The position numbers were made by a program, and so were the translations under genes. This document shows positions 1-9,151 of a stretch of DNA of 64,000 nucleotides, piece after piece. Under the pieces are notes generated by a model. That model was not told the DNA's origin. It was given only the letters and a program-made list of their open reading frames with translations, and did not search any database. Position 1 is the stretch's first letter, and the number at the start of each line of letters is the position of its first letter. Source of the stretch: VAZQ01 sp963841105 (GTDB taxonomy: Bacteria > Pseudomonadota > Alphaproteobacteria > Rhizobiales > Xanthobacteraceae); NCBI GenBank assembly GCA_963841105.1, contig CAWJCB010000011.1, positions 293,939 through 357,938 on the forward strand, given 5' to 3'.

Positions 1-2
1 GC

Positions 3-1874
3 AAGCGGGTATGGGGTGACTTCTTCACCGCGGGGAGCCGCGGCATTCGCACGTCCCATGAGTTGCTTCGCAAGGGCGGCGCCGCGGCGCGCATGATGCT
101 GGTGCAGGCTGCCGCCGGCGAATGGAAAGTCCCGGTCGCGGAGTGCACGGTCGCGAACGGGGTGATCACCCACAAGGCCTCCAACCGCAGCACCACCTAC
201 GGCAAGGTCGCGGATGCAGCCGGCAAGATCGAACCGCCGCAGGATATCAAGCTCAAGGATGCGAAGGACTGGAAGGTCATCGGCAAAGGCGTCAAACGGC
301 TCGACACCGCGGACAAGGTCGTCGGCAAGACGCAGTACGGCATCGACGTGCGGCTACCCGGAATGCTCTACGCCGCCATCAAGGCCTGCCCTGTCAACGG
401 CGGCAAGGTGAAGAGCTTCGATGCGGCGAAAGTCACCGGCGGCAAAGGCGTCAAGAAGGTCGTTCCGGTCGAGGATTATGCCGTTGCAGTCGTTGCCGAC
501 AGCTGGTGGCAGGCCAGGACCGCGCTTGATGCGCTGCCCATCGTTTGGGACGAGGGCGAAAATGCCAAGGTGTCAAGCGAATCGATTGCGACATGGCTCA
601 AGGAAGGCCTCGACGCCGATCAGGCGTTCGTCGGCAACAAAGGCGGCGACGTCAAAGCCGCGTTGGCGGGTGCCGCCAGGAAGGTCGAGGCAGTCTATGC
701 TTATCCCTATCAGCACCACGTCACCCTGGAGCCCCAGAACGCGACTGCGCGCTATACCGCCGACAAGTGCGAGGTCTGGTGCTCGACCCAGAACGGCGAG
801 CAGGCGCTGGCAACCGCATCGGAGGCTTGCGGCCTGCCGATCCCCAAATGCGAAGTTTACAAGACCTTCCTCGGCGGCGGATTCGGCCGGCGCTCGACCT
901 CGCAGGACTATATCCGCCAGGCGGTTCTGATCGCGAAGGAGACGCCTGGCACTCCGGTCAAGCTCCTTTGGACGCGCGAAGAGGATATGGTCCACGGCTG
1001 GTACCATCCAGTCACCCAGTGCAAGCTTCAGGCGGGGTTCGATAAGGACAACAACCTGACAGCGCTCCATGTGCGCATCTCGGGTCAGTCGATCCTTGCG
1101 ACGGTGAGGCCTCAGGGGCTGCAGAACGGGGCCGACCCGGCGACGTTCTCCGGCTTCTATCCCGGCGGGGACGAAGCGGCGTTCGGCTATTCGGTTCCCA
1201 ACATCCTGGTCGATCATTCCATGCGCAACCCGCACATCTATCCAGGCTTCTGGCGGGGTGTGAACATTAATCAGAACGCCATTTACCTCGAATGCTTCAT
1301 GGACGAGCTTGCCAAGGAAGCCGGCGTCGACCCGCTCGATTTCCGCCGCAAGCTGATGGCGAAACATCCCAAGCATCTCGCCGTGCTCAATGCGGTCGCG
1401 GAAAAGGCCGGGTGGGGCAAGCCCGCCGCGCAAGGCGTATTCCGCGGTCTCGCGCAGGCCATGGCGTTCGGCAGCTACGTGGCGGCCTGCGCTGAGGTCT
1501 CCGTCGATGGCAACAAGGTGAAGGTACACCGCATTGTCGCCGCCACCGATCCCGGATATGCCGTCAACCCCGCTCAGATCGAGCGTCAGGTTGCGGGCTC
1601 GTTCGTGTACGGGCTGACCGGCCTGTTCATGGGTGAGTGCACGGTGAAGGCGGGGCGCATCGAGCAGGAGAACTTCGACACCTACGACATGATGCGCATC
1701 GCAGAGATGCCCAAGGTTGAGACCATCATCATGCCGTCCGGCGGCTTCTGGGGCGGCGTCGGCGAGCCGACCATCTGCGTCGCCGCGCCTGCCGTCCTCA
1801 ACGCCATCACCGCGGCAACGGGTAAGCGCTATCGCACCTTCCCGCTCAAGCAACACGGTTTGACGATGGCCTGA
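3..1874 (+). CDS. Molybdopterin-binding large subunit of an IorB-type (isoquinoline/aldehyde) oxidoreductase, 5' partial
   Basis: The frame is open from the first bases of the window, so the gene starts upstream; about 623 codons are visible, the C-terminal four fifths of a family that usually has 700-770 residues. It belongs to the xanthine dehydrogenase/aldehyde oxidase molybdenum hydroxylases. The glycine-rich pterin-contact segment GGGFGRRS is present, as is PGFWRGV, and near the C-terminus GGVGEPT carries the glutamate that acts as catalytic base in the family. IorB-type enzymes are normally exported and work with a small 2Fe-2S subunit (IorA), which should lie upstream. The substrate cannot be read from sequence; aldehydes or N-heterocycles are typical. 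Confidence 0.85.
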   Translation, partial: KRVWGDFFTAGSRGIRTSHELLRKGGAAARMMLVQAAAGEWKVPVAECTVANGVITHKASNRSTTYGKVADAAGKIEPPQDIKLKDAKDWKVIGKGVKRLDTADKVVGKTQYGIDVRLPGMLYAAIKACPVNGGKVKSFDAAKVTGGKGVKKVVPVEDYAVAVVADSWWQARTALDALPIVWDEGENAKVSSESIATWLKEGLDADQAFVGNKGGDVKAALAGAARKVEAVYAYPYQHHVTLEPQNATARYTADKCEVWCSTQNGEQALATASEACGLPIPKCEVYKTFLGGGFGRRSTSQDYIRQAVLIAKETPGTPVKLLWTREEDMVHGWYHPVTQCKLQAGFDKDNNLTALHVRISGQSILATVRPQGLQNGADPATFSGFYPGGDEAAFGYSVPNILVDHSMRNPHIYPGFWRGVNINQNAIYLECFMDELAKEAGVDPLDFRRKLMAKHPKHLAVLNAVAEKAGWGKPAAQGVFRGLAQAMAFGSYVAACAEVSVDGNKVKVHRIVAATDPGYAVNPAQIERQVAGSFVYGLTGLFMGECTVKAGRIEQENFDTYDMMRIAEMPKVETIIMPSGGFWGGVGEPTICVAAPAVLNAITAATGKRYRTFPLKQHGLTMA

Positions 1875-1883
1875 TCGGGATGT

Positions 1884-1962
1884 AGGGGCGGGTTTCCAAC
1901 CCGCCCTGTTGGAACATACGCGAATGGGACGCAGGGGCGGGTTTCCAAAACCCGCCCCTGCG
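1884..1962. repeat. Two copies of a GGGGCGGGTTT...AAACCCGCCCC palindrome
   Basis: Two near-identical palindromes follow the stop of the molybdenum hydroxylase. The first (1884-1907) has a short stem. The second is a perfect 15-bp stem (1930-1944 with 1948-1962) around a 3-nt loop. A third, very similar copy sits behind sodC at 25544-25573. They lie between convergent genes and could act as bidirectional terminators, but no T-run follows, so they are best described as a dispersed REP-like palindrome. Confidence 0.7.
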
Positions 1963-1966
1963 CATT

Positions 1967-2986
1967 TCAGTCGACCTTCTCAACTCCATCGCTGCGTGCC
2001 GATCGCACGATCGCGTCGAAGACCGACATCCCATGCAATATCTCGTCAGTCGGGATCGGATAGGGGCGCCCATCTCGGATGCAGCGGGCGAATTCGGTGA
2101 GCTCGGCATTGAGCATATCGAAGTCGGGATGCTCGCTGACTTCGTCGGGCGGCGCGATGACCACGCCACGCGGCGGCTCGCTCGAGCCAGGCACGAATCG
2201 GAAGCGCGCCAGGTTGGGCTGCGATATCTCTGCGAGCCCCTTGGTGCCGTAAAGCGTAAAGCTGAAATTTGTGGCGGTTGCGACCGAGCAGAAGATCAAC
2301 CCGGTCGCCCCGCTTTCAAGCGTCAGCATCACCGTCGTGGTGTCGTCGGATGGTCCCGGCAGATATCGGCTGGTCACGCAGCGCACGTCGCGCACGCGGC
2401 CGCCGAACTCGATCATGTGATCGAGCGCGTGCACGCCGACGGCGGTCAGCGCGCCGCCCGGCGCCTCATCGGGTGCGGTGCGCCAGTTATCGGGCGCAAC
2501 AAACTGACCGGTGCTGGTCGTGTGCTGCGCCACCAGGGCCATGACACTGCCGAGCCTTCCTTCTTGCACGTGCCTGCGCAAAGCGACCACGGAGGGATGA
2601 AAGCGACGGCAGTAGCCGACCGCCAGCGCGACGCCGGCGCACTGCGCGGCGGTTACGGCGGCACTGGCGCTGGCGCGGTCCAGCGTGATCGGCTTTTCCA
2701 CGTGGATGTGCTTGCCGGCGCTGGCCGCGGCGATGATCTGGCGGTGGTGCTGGGTGTGGGGAGTGGCAAGCACGACGGCGTCCACATCGGCATCGCGGAG
2801 AATCTGCTCATATGTATCGACCAGACAGAGGTCGTGATCGCGGCAGAACTCCTCAGCGGCGGCGCGCGTGCGGGTATGGGCGCGTACGAAGCGGATGTCA
2901 TCGCTCGCGCGCGCCCCGTTGCCTTGCACGGAATGAACGAGAGCGCGGCCCCAGCGGCCGAGCCCAACGATGGCGGCGCGGATCAT
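1967..2986 (-). CDS. Gfo/Idh/MocA-family NAD(P)-dependent oxidoreductase
   Basis: About 339 residues when started at the ATG that places the Rossmann motif AAIVGLGRWGR directly at the N-terminus; a longer frame begins 16 codons upstream but adds no recognisable sequence. The family signature HVEKP, containing the conserved catalytic-site lysine, is present, followed by GYCRRF at the start of the alpha/beta substrate domain. Such enzymes oxidise or reduce sugars, inositols or similar polyols. Neighbours do not form an obvious sugar operon, so the substrate is unknown. It is convergent with the preceding gene across the palindromes. Confidence 0.85.
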   Translation of the reverse strand: MIRAAIVGLGRWGRALVHSVQGNGARASDDIRFVRAHTRTRAAAEEFCRDHDLCLVDTYEQILRDADVDAVVLATPHTQHHRQIIAAASAGKHIHVEKPITLDRASASAAVTAAQCAGVALAVGYCRRFHPSVVALRRHVQEGRLGSVMALVAQHTTSTGQFVAPDNWRTAPDEAPGGALTAVGVHALDHMIEFGGRVRDVRCVTSRYLPGPSDDTTTVMLTLESGATGLIFCSVATATNFSFTLYGTKGLAEISQPNLARFRFVPGSSEPPRGVVIAPPDEVSEHPDFDMLNAELTEFARCIRDGRPYPIPTDEILHGMSVFDAIVRSARSDGVEKVD

Positions 2987-3054
2987 GCCGGCCTGCTCGC
3001 AAACCAAAAGGGGGAGCCCGGGGGCATCGCACATGGCCGCGGCATCCTCGGTGT

Positions 3055-3190
3055 ACCTCCCCTTTCAGGGGAGGTTGACCGCCGGAGCGAAGCGACAGGC
3101 GGTCGGGTGGGGTTGCCTTGACGCCCGAGATTGTTGCAGCCGACCCCGCCCGGCTCGCTTTGCTCGCCGACCTCCCCTTTCAGGGGAGGT
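3055..3190. repeat. Paired ACCTCCCC...GGGGAGGT palindromes flanking a GC-rich spacer
   Basis: The same 21-nt hairpin (ACCTCCCC stem, TTTCA loop, GGGGAGGT) occurs at 3055-3075 and 3170-3190. The spacer contains the CGACCCCGCCCGGCTCGC type of sequence found in intergenic mosaic repeats of Rhizobiales. Related but diverged material is seen at 45137-45405. No coding potential is apparent; this is a non-coding dispersed repeat. Confidence 0.65.
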
Positions 3191-3248
3191 ATTATCGGAG
3201 CTTGCGGAACGGCCAAATGCGATAGCCCTGCACGCATTCCGGATATGC

Positions 3249-3767
3249 TCACTGACTTTGGCAGGCCTCGGAGGCCGGCCCAATGGCGCAGAAATAGCTC
3301 TGCGTCCTGGAGCAAAAGCCCAGCTTGGAATCTTTTGTGAAGTTTTGCAGGCACGTGTTCATCCAGTCGATGGTGATTCGCGCCTTGTCAAATTCCTCCT
3401 CGCCGCAAAACTCATCGAGGTTGGACACAACCCGCTCAAATTCCTTCGGGATGCTCTGTCTCGCTTGTCGAGACACCGTTTTCGCCTGCCCGTAGATCGT
3501 TTGGGATACGGCAATGCAATCCTGCTTGTTGACAGGCGTCCGTCCGATTACGTCGAGCGGCTTCTGTTCTGTCGCGTCAGATTTCTTGCGTATTCGCGAC
3601 GATGATTTGTGCTTCGACCCCTTGTGCTTGGATGCATGCGATGATCGGTGCTTTGCCATGACCGGAGAAATGGCGGGCAGGCATGCGAGGCTCGCCGCTG
3701 CAAGGAAGCAAAGCGCCACTGCCATACGAAAACGTCGTCGCAACATCACAGGCCCATCCACCGCCAT
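3249..3767 (-). CDS. Small secreted protein with Lys/Ser/His-rich linker and six cysteines
   Basis: No family recognised. The N-terminus has a classical signal peptide (RRRFR, then a hydrophobic stretch ending near SPVMA). A strongly basic low-complexity stretch follows (HASKHKGSKHKSSS-like), then a roughly 90-residue domain with six cysteines (DCIAV, FCGEE, TCLQN, FCSRT, YFCAI, EACQ) that could form disulfides outside the cytoplasm. The start may be seven codons further in, at the Met before LRRRFR. It is the last gene before the mobile element. Confidence 0.6.
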   Translation of the reverse strand: MAVDGPVMLRRRFRMAVALCFLAAASLACLPAISPVMAKHRSSHASKHKGSKHKSSSRIRKKSDATEQKPLDVIGRTPVNKQDCIAVSQTIYGQAKTVSRQARQSIPKEFERVVSNLDEFCGEEEFDKARITIDWMNTCLQNFTKDSKLGFCSRTQSYFCAIGPASEACQSQ

Positions 3768-3890
3768 CCGCCACGCTGACCGCCCGCACCGCCCGCTCCG
3801 GCGAGCAATCGCCTATAGGAGTCAGTCCTGGTCGTGACAAAGTTGTGGCGGCGGTATGCCTTTGCACCGGGCTAGAGTGGAGATCGCCTT

Positions 3891-3897
3891 GCCTCCA
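3891..3897. repeat. Left 7-bp flanking direct repeat GCCTCCA
   Basis: GCCTCCA occurs immediately outside the left terminal inverted repeat of the IS256-type element and again immediately outside the right terminal repeat at 9216-9222. This is read as a target-site duplication. IS256-family elements usually duplicate 8-9 bp, so the site may have lost a base. Confidence 0.6.
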
Positions 3898-3997
3898 GGT
3901 GCCGTCGCGGAGTTGGTAGGAATTGAAGGTGGCGTAGTCTCCGGGATGTTCAACCTCGAATCATCCGGCGTTGAGGCGCCGGACTGGAGACCACGCC

Positions 3998-5099
3998 ATG
4001 ACGAGCAATACCACGAAGTCTGATTCCTCGCAGCCTGAGACCGCGACTGCGGTCCATCTTTTCGACAATTGGTTTGACCCGATCGAAGCTGGCTTGCGCG
4101 AGCGGGTTCGCGAGAGCATGATCGAAGGCGAACTCGACATGGTGTTGTCGCCGCCGCGCTATGCTCGCCGTGCGAAGGCGCCGAGCGTCGATGGCGAGGA
4201 CGCGGCTGGCGTCACCGGTCACCGCCATGGCCACCGGTCGCGGTCGCTGCTGGGAAGCTTTGGCCAAGTGGAGATCGAGGTGCCGCGCGCCAGGCTGAAC
4301 GGTGCTGATGACAAGACTACGGAGTGGAAGAGTGAAACGCTGCGGGCTGACCAGCGCCGCACGCTGGTTGCTGACGCGCTTATTGCGAGCACCTATCTCG
4401 CTGGCACCAATACGCGTCGTGTGCGCCGCGCGCTTATCTCGCTGTTTGGCGGCGCGGTCGGCAAGGACACGGTGAGTTGGGTGTGGCGCAAGGTGAAGAG
4501 CGACTGGGACGCGTGGAGCGCTCGCTCGCTCGCCGAAGAACCGATCGTGCGGCTCATTCTTGACGGCACGGTGGTGCGTGTGCGGCTCGATCGCAAAGCT
4601 ACTTCCATATCGCTACTCGTCGTTATCGGCGAGCGCGCGGACGGCCAGAAAGTACTGCTGGCAATCAAGAGCATGGGCGGTGAAAGCGCCGAGGCTTGGC
4701 GCACCGTTCTCGATGATCTCATCAAGCGCGGCCTGCGGCGGCCTGAGTCCTCATCGTTGATGGTGCATCGGGACCTGAGAAAGCGATCACTGCTGTCTGG
4801 GACGGTGTGCTGGTCCAGAGGTGCACGGTTCACAAGCACAGGAACCTGTTGGCGCACACGCCTGAGCGCCTGCACGAGGAGATCAGTGTCGATTACAACG
4901 ATATGATCTATGCCGCGAGCGCGAGGAAATCGCGGCTCGCCGCAAGACTTTCATCCGCAAGTGGCAGCTCAGACACCGTGCAGTTGCTGATAGTCTGGCG
5001 GCGGCGGGCGACCGGCTCTTCACATTCACCCGTCTGCCAGCTGACCAGTGGCGCAGCGTGCGAACCACGAACGCAATTGAGCGATTGCACGAGGAATTC
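3998..5099 (+). pseudogene. IS256 (mutator-type) transposase, 5' portion, frameshifted and truncated
   Basis: The first about 250 codons read cleanly as an IS256/Mutator transposase N-terminal and catalytic region, including LILDGTVVRVRL with an early catalytic-type aspartate. Near 4747 one base appears missing after GAG, because the downstream sense (LIVDGASGPEKAI, VQRCTVHKHRNLL) continues in another frame. Near 4920 a second missing base shifts the frame again before EEIAARRKTFIRKW. Sense continues to RTTNAIERLHEEF, where homology stops at 5099. The C-terminal FKRRIKTQ region is absent here but present in the second part at 8519. Confidence 0.85.
4629..5099 (+). repeat. Left copy of 471-bp internal transposase direct repeat
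   Basis: Bases 4629-5099 match 8519-8990 with only scattered substitutions and one extra T in the right copy. Both copies share the same two apparent one-base deletions, so they descend from one already frameshifted ancestor or have been homogenised. The two copies flank the AT-rich cargo exactly. Confidence 0.85.
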
Positions 5100-5178
5100 T
5101 CAGGGTCTGCGCCTTGTCCAGCATAGCTTCCGCGGTTGCTTCGATTTCGTCGGCTTCGGCTGCGGCGTCAAACTGCAT
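5100..5178 (-). pseudogene. Truncated 5' end of an unknown gene at the IS junction
   Basis: On the minus strand an ATG at 5178 opens a clean frame that starts MQFDAAAEADEIEATAEAM and continues LDKAQTLR until it meets the transposase fragment at 5099/5100. The acidic, alanine-rich helix resembles the start of a normal soluble protein, and its base composition is nearer the chromosome than the cargo genes next to it. It looks like a gene cut off when the junction formed. Function unknown. Confidence 0.35.
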
Positions 5179-5306
5179 TGCTCTCGCCTGGTACTGTCAT
5201 TTTGAATAAGCAGCCTTATCGGCATCTTGTGATCCGCAAAGCTTTTTTCAGGAGCCAGAACGCTACCGATCAAGCGCTCGCGATTTCAAGTATCCCGCCG
5301 CAACCA

Positions 5307-5850
5307 TCAGCAACAATGTTCGGCGCGCCTAACTAGTCTGCTGAAGCTAATGCTATTCCTACATATCTCGCGTGGGTCAATCTTACTGAAGATATCAACA
5401 CCGATCGTAAGCTCGTGGTAGACTAATTTCTTGCGCGACAGCAGCTCCTTTATTGCGCCCTTTCCATGCGACCCTTCTGAACGTGGCACATGATCGATGT
5501 CGTACATGTCCTTGAATACTGTCACATCGGCGAGCATCCAATTTTCAATCATTCTATCAGGGCACGATATTATGATGTTCTTGCTTAATCCCATAATCAT
5601 GTTCAAGCAAATCAGCCAGCGAAGCTTCAATTTCCTCGGCCGCCTGAGAGCGCGTCTCGCGGTCGACCAGTATCAAAACTGGGTAGTATCGCCCTTTTAG
5701 AAGCTTTATGAGAGAACTCACCCGCTTTGCTATAGCGGGAACCGAAACATCCTTTCCATTTAGATTCGTCATCCTTATCGGACAGCCCTGACATAGACGC
5801 TGTAAGATTGTTTTCTCCGTTGCTCCGTCCACAATAAAGGCGAACCCCAT
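5307..5850 (-). pseudogene. Partner gene of the ATPase, TOPRIM/DUF4276-like, frameshifted
   Basis: The ATG at 5850 overlaps the TAA of the upstream ATPase (TAATG), so the two were translationally coupled. The N-terminal half (FIVDGATEKTILQRL, then VLILVDRETR) resembles the acidic-residue beginning of TOPRIM or DUF4276-type nuclease-like proteins. After a one-base shift near 5575 the second half continues with CPDRMIENWMLAD, which resembles the Glu-Trp-Asp pattern of that group. Together about 180 residues. Such small proteins commonly accompany OLD/PARIS-like ATPases in phage defence. Family assignment is by eye; the shift may be mutation or sequencing error. Confidence 0.5.
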
Positions 5851-7181
5851 TATTCGATAGCTCCGGCTATGTAGTAGTAGCCTGCCCCAAAACCCGTGCT
5901 CCGTATTTCATTTCGAATATCGTCAGCATTCGTAGGGCGCTTTGCAACGGTCTTGCCGCCCTCCGTGTGAACCAAAATCATATCACCTGGGTCTATCGCA
6001 TTGAGAATCGTCTCGCTATGTGTGGTCATGAGCGCGAAAGACTGTTTACCCGAGCTTTCAAAATTGCTTCTCACAATATTTACAATTTCTTTTTGCATTA
6101 GCGGATGCAAATAGTTTTCCGGTTCTTCGATTGCAAATACAGAAGGCGTTGTCAGTATCGCTGTTACTAGAGCAAACCATTTGGCGGTCCCATCCGAGAC
6201 AAGGCTAAATGGCAGGGTCGTTATGCTATTCCCCATTCGGATGTCCACAAAAATCCTAAGCTTGGCTTCGAAGGTGTCTGGAGCAGCATGAAGACCCTCT
6301 ATGGAGTTGTTCACGAGCTTAGAATATGCAATAATCGTTTCCATCGTATTCTCTGGGTGTTCGAAGAAACGCTTATAATACGGAAAGTACAGATATGTCT
6401 TACGGACGTTCTTAAGCGCATACAGAGTTGCAGCCAATCCCCGCCCATCATGGGAAATTTCAGGCTCACTAGCTATGTTTCGGGAGTTCTGACTACGGAA
6501 GGAGAAATATTAAACGAGCGAGCGCCTGCAAGATCTTGCAGGACTATGCCCCCTCGCTCGAGTATTCCATCTAATATTTGAAACAAACTCCTATCACGAA
6601 CAAAGTCTCCGCAAAACTTCTCGATGTGGAGTTTAACATCCTTCACAGACTCAGGCTTATGATGGTGTAGCAAAGACTTCTAATGCCGCATCTTCGTCTA
6701 AGGTATGAAAAATCGTCTCCGTTGTGCCTTCCGGGTGAGCCAGCACCTCCATGTCAATAACCCACTTTCCATTGACGGCAGCCTCCTTATTTGCAGCAAT
6801 TCTTATTCGTTGTCCGCTAAAAAAAATTGCACTGTTATTCTCGGCGAGCTGTATTTCTGCAGTAAAGCGATAAGCCCCGGAACGCTTTGTATGTTCACGC
6901 CGACGATACTCAGCGTATTCGCCGTCGCCTTCAATATCAAAACTGATTGTCCTGGTCAGAGAGGCCACCGAAATTCGTCGGAATATGCGACCAGCGCCGC
7001 CGCTTCGACCCACCGCCTCCAAAAGAGAATCACGCGAAAGATACGAAAGAAATTCAAGAAAGTTAATAATATTGGTCTTCCCAGAACCGTTTGGTCCAAT
7101 AATAATGTTTAGCCCTTGATTGAATTCCAGATCGAACCCGTCGAGGGACTTAAAGCCAGAGACCTTAATTCTACGAAGCAT
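5850..7181 (-). pseudogene. OLD/AAA_21-type ABC ATPase with two frameshifts
   Basis: Reading from 7181, the first 175 residues contain a Walker A GPNGSGKTN near residues 29-37, preceded by KVSGFKSLDGF, typical of RecF/OLD-like AAA_15/AAA_21 ATPases. Near 6670 the sense moves to another frame (LLHHHKPESVKDV...) and near 6480 it moves back (PEISHDGRGLAATLYAL). The C-terminal part carries a Walker B VFAIEEPENYLHP and the switch histidine motif TTHSET. Restored length would be about 440 residues. ATPases of this form pair with small nuclease-like partners in OLD, PARIS and related defence systems. Codon and base use are markedly AT-richer than the chromosome, which indicates horizontal origin. 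Confidence 0.7.
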
Positions 7182-7404
7182 TCAATCGTCCTTACTAAAG
7201 TGGCAGACTAATTCTACACCTCACATCGCGAAGGCTGGCGTTGCGATGTCGGACTATCCTCCAACACCTTTTGCACTATTGCAATGCGGTCCTGCTCACA
7301 CCCCGGCGCTCGGCAATTGCCGTGAGCCACGCCTGACGGTGCATGGACGCTGAAGTATTTCAAAGCCCCGCGATGGCGGGGCCGTGCCACGTTTTCGGCC
7401 CGCT

Positions 7405-7632
7405 CTACCTTCTCGACAAGGCCTGACTGTAGAGTTTTGGCCAAAATCCCATCGGGAGGTTTGCGGCTTTGTCCACGTGTTCAACTTGCTTATTCAGGTG
7501 CTCAATTCGAGAAACTAACTCGCTATGTTGAACGGTGCGCCATTGAATTCGGTAATGCTCTTGGTCTTTGTCCGCTCGGCAAGAAAAAGCGGCGACTATG
7601 ATGTGCATGGTGTGGTCAGAAAACTGGCTCAT
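7405..7632 (-). CDS. Possible small hypothetical protein in the cargo
   Basis: A 75-codon minus-strand frame begins MSQFSDHTMHIIVAAF and has a charged amphipathic middle (VSRIEHLNKQVEHVDK). No family recognised. It lies upstream of the ATPase within the AT-rich cargo and could be a remnant of its regulator or an unrelated small gene. The rest of 7182-7698 shows no convincing coding sequence. Confidence 0.25.
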   Translation of the reverse strand: MSQFSDHTMHIIVAAFSCRADKDQEHYRIQWRTVQHSELVSRIEHLNKQVEHVDKAANLPMGFWPKLYSQALSRR

Positions 7633-7698
7633 GAGCCCAGTTTCCGCTAATGGGCTATCCGCGGGATCGAGGGTGCAGAGCCGCGGGAGTAGGCGGAA

Positions 7699-7974
7699 AT
7701 GTTCAGACTACAGATGTTTTATGTCTTTCATGACGGATATTGGTACGGCAAGTCGCAACCACCTCCTCCCACTTTTTATCTCATCGCGCCAGCGCAAAAC
7801 AATAGTTATGAAATCGCACAGTGGAAGTTCAAGGAACTTGAATTGCCAACAAGAGAAAATAAGTTAGGAACTGGCATTCCCTATGTCGGCTTAAGTGCCG
7901 AACATTCAATTTTGATTACTTCGTATATTAAGCAGGAGATAAAAACTTTCTGTTCGCAATCGGAGTTGAAGTAG
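7699..7974 (+). CDS. Small hypothetical protein in the cargo
   Basis: A 91-codon frame with AT-rich codon use like the ATPase. It is aromatic-rich near the start (MFYVFHDGYWYGKSQPPPP) and ends with a charged helix (TSYIKQEIKTFCSQSELK). It is preceded by a GGCGGAAATG context with a weak purine-rich ribosome site. It resembles no family I can name and is divergent from the ATPase operon. Confidence 0.4.
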   Translation: MFRLQMFYVFHDGYWYGKSQPPPPTFYLIAPAQNNSYEIAQWKFKELELPTRENKLGTGIPYVGLSAEHSILITSYIKQEIKTFCSQSELK

Positions 7975-8518
7975 CCTTTTGGGAAAGAAATCGCTCTAAT
8001 TCGATCGAGCTATTCCGGCCGCCTGCTGGCTATTCTGAATCGCCCTTGTATCAGCACTACATGCCGCGGGTTCAACGCTCTGTAAATCTCCGCCATTCGT
8101 CGCTTGCGCAAGGGCTCCTCTCCTTGGTTCGTTGATGCTTGGTAAAGCCATCATACCTCACGCCCGCCAAAAAGCTGGCTATCGCGGATGAACCGGGGCT
8201 GCATGGCGCTGACGATAGCCCGCCCAGAGAGGTCCCGCGGCGGGTTATTCATTTGGCTAATGGAAAAGTGCCCCAAGGTGGAACCTTGGGGCCTTCCAGG
8301 CGTCACTCGTCGGTTGGGTATCAGGTGATTGATGAACGCCCTTATAGTCCGAATTGTTCATGCCTGCATTCTGGCCACGGAAATATCAGATCGTGAATCT
8401 TGCCCTCTCGGAGTTGCTTTAACCACGTCTTGCGCCACCCCTAACATGATCGGGGGCCTGCATAGTGGACGCCCAACTCGGGCCACCAGCCGCACGGGCG
8501 GACTACCCATTCACCACG
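7975..8518. other. Cargo tail without a convincing gene
   Basis: About 540 bases between the small hypothetical gene and the second transposase part. Base composition rises toward chromosomal values from about 8140 on. Short open frames exist but are proline/arginine-rich without domain character. A 10-bp perfect stem-loop lies at 8270-8292. The segment may be remnants of genes from an earlier host of the cargo. Confidence 0.5.
8270..8292. terminator. Strong hairpin, possible terminator
   Basis: GCCCCAAGGT, loop GGA, ACCTTGGGGC form a perfect 10-bp stem with a 3-nt loop. No T-run follows, so intrinsic termination is uncertain; it could be a structural end of a lost gene. Confidence 0.35.
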
Positions 8519-8990
8519 GCGAGCGCGCGGACGGCCAGAAAGTGCTGCTGGCAATCAAGAGCATGGGCGGTGAAAGCGCCGAGGCTTGGCGCACCGTTCT
8601 CGATGATCTCATCAAGCGCGGCCTGCGGCGGCCTGAGTCCTCATCGTTGATGGTGCATCGGGACCTGAGAAAGCGATCACTGCTGTCTGGGACGGTGTGC
8701 TGGTCCAGAGGTGCACGGTTCACAAGCACAGGAGCCTGTTGGCGCACACGCCTGAGCGCCTGCACGAGGAGATCAGTGTCGATTACAACGATATGACCTA
8801 TGCCGCGAGCGCGAGGAAATCGCCGCTCGCCGCAAGGCTTTCATCCGCAAGTGGCAGCTCAGACACCTTGCCGTTGCTGATTAGTCTGGAGGCGGCGGGC
8901 GACCGGCTCTTCACATTCACCCGTCTGCCAGCTGACCAGTGGCGCAGCGTGCGAACCACGAACGCAATTGAGCGATTGCACGAGGAGTTC
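8519..8990 (+). repeat. Right copy of 471-bp internal transposase direct repeat
   Basis: Counterpart of 4629-5099. A constant offset of 3890 (3891 after the extra T) aligns the two copies. The duplicated part is internal to the transposase gene, which is what a single-crossover integration of a circle bearing an IS fragment would leave. Confidence 0.85.
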
Positions 8991-9151
8991 AAGCGCAGGA
9001 TCAAGACGCAAACCGTGCTGCCTTCCGCCGACACTGCTGCCATGTTGTTCTGGGCGCAGCTTGCCTCTGGTCAGTCAACATGCGCAAGGTTGATGGTTGG
9101 CAGACGTTGACCACAGCGCCTATCGAACCACCGATTGACCTCGCTGCCTGA
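8519..9151 (+). pseudogene. IS256 transposase, 3' portion, frameshifted
   Basis: Sequence homologous to the first transposase part begins abruptly at 8519 and carries the same two one-base losses. It adds an extra T near 8891 (GATTAG for GATAG), which creates a further shift. It then supplies the C-terminus missing from the first part: HEEFKRRIKTQTVLPSADT, AAMLFWAQLASGQ. After another one-base loss near 9073 it reads INMRKVDGWQTL and ends PIDLAA at the TGA at 9149-9151. The right terminal inverted repeat follows about 35 bp later. Confidence 0.85.

Noticed and set aside
573..1856. 427-codon minus-strand open frame opposite the molybdenum hydroxylase
   Set aside because: It mirrors a real gene in GC-rich DNA, is rich in Arg/Gly/His and shows no domain. 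Similar long mirror frames at 2033-3121, 16501-17922 and 41265-42539 were left out for the same reason.
4740..4760. Programmed ribosomal frameshift in the IS256 transposase
   Set aside because: IS256 transposases are normally single-frame, there is no slippery heptamer, and several further shifts occur downstream.
8139..8396. 85-codon plus-strand frame in the cargo tail
   Set aside because: Proline/arginine-rich with no domain; composition is that of non-coding remnants. A weak resemblance to recombinase N-termini did not hold up.
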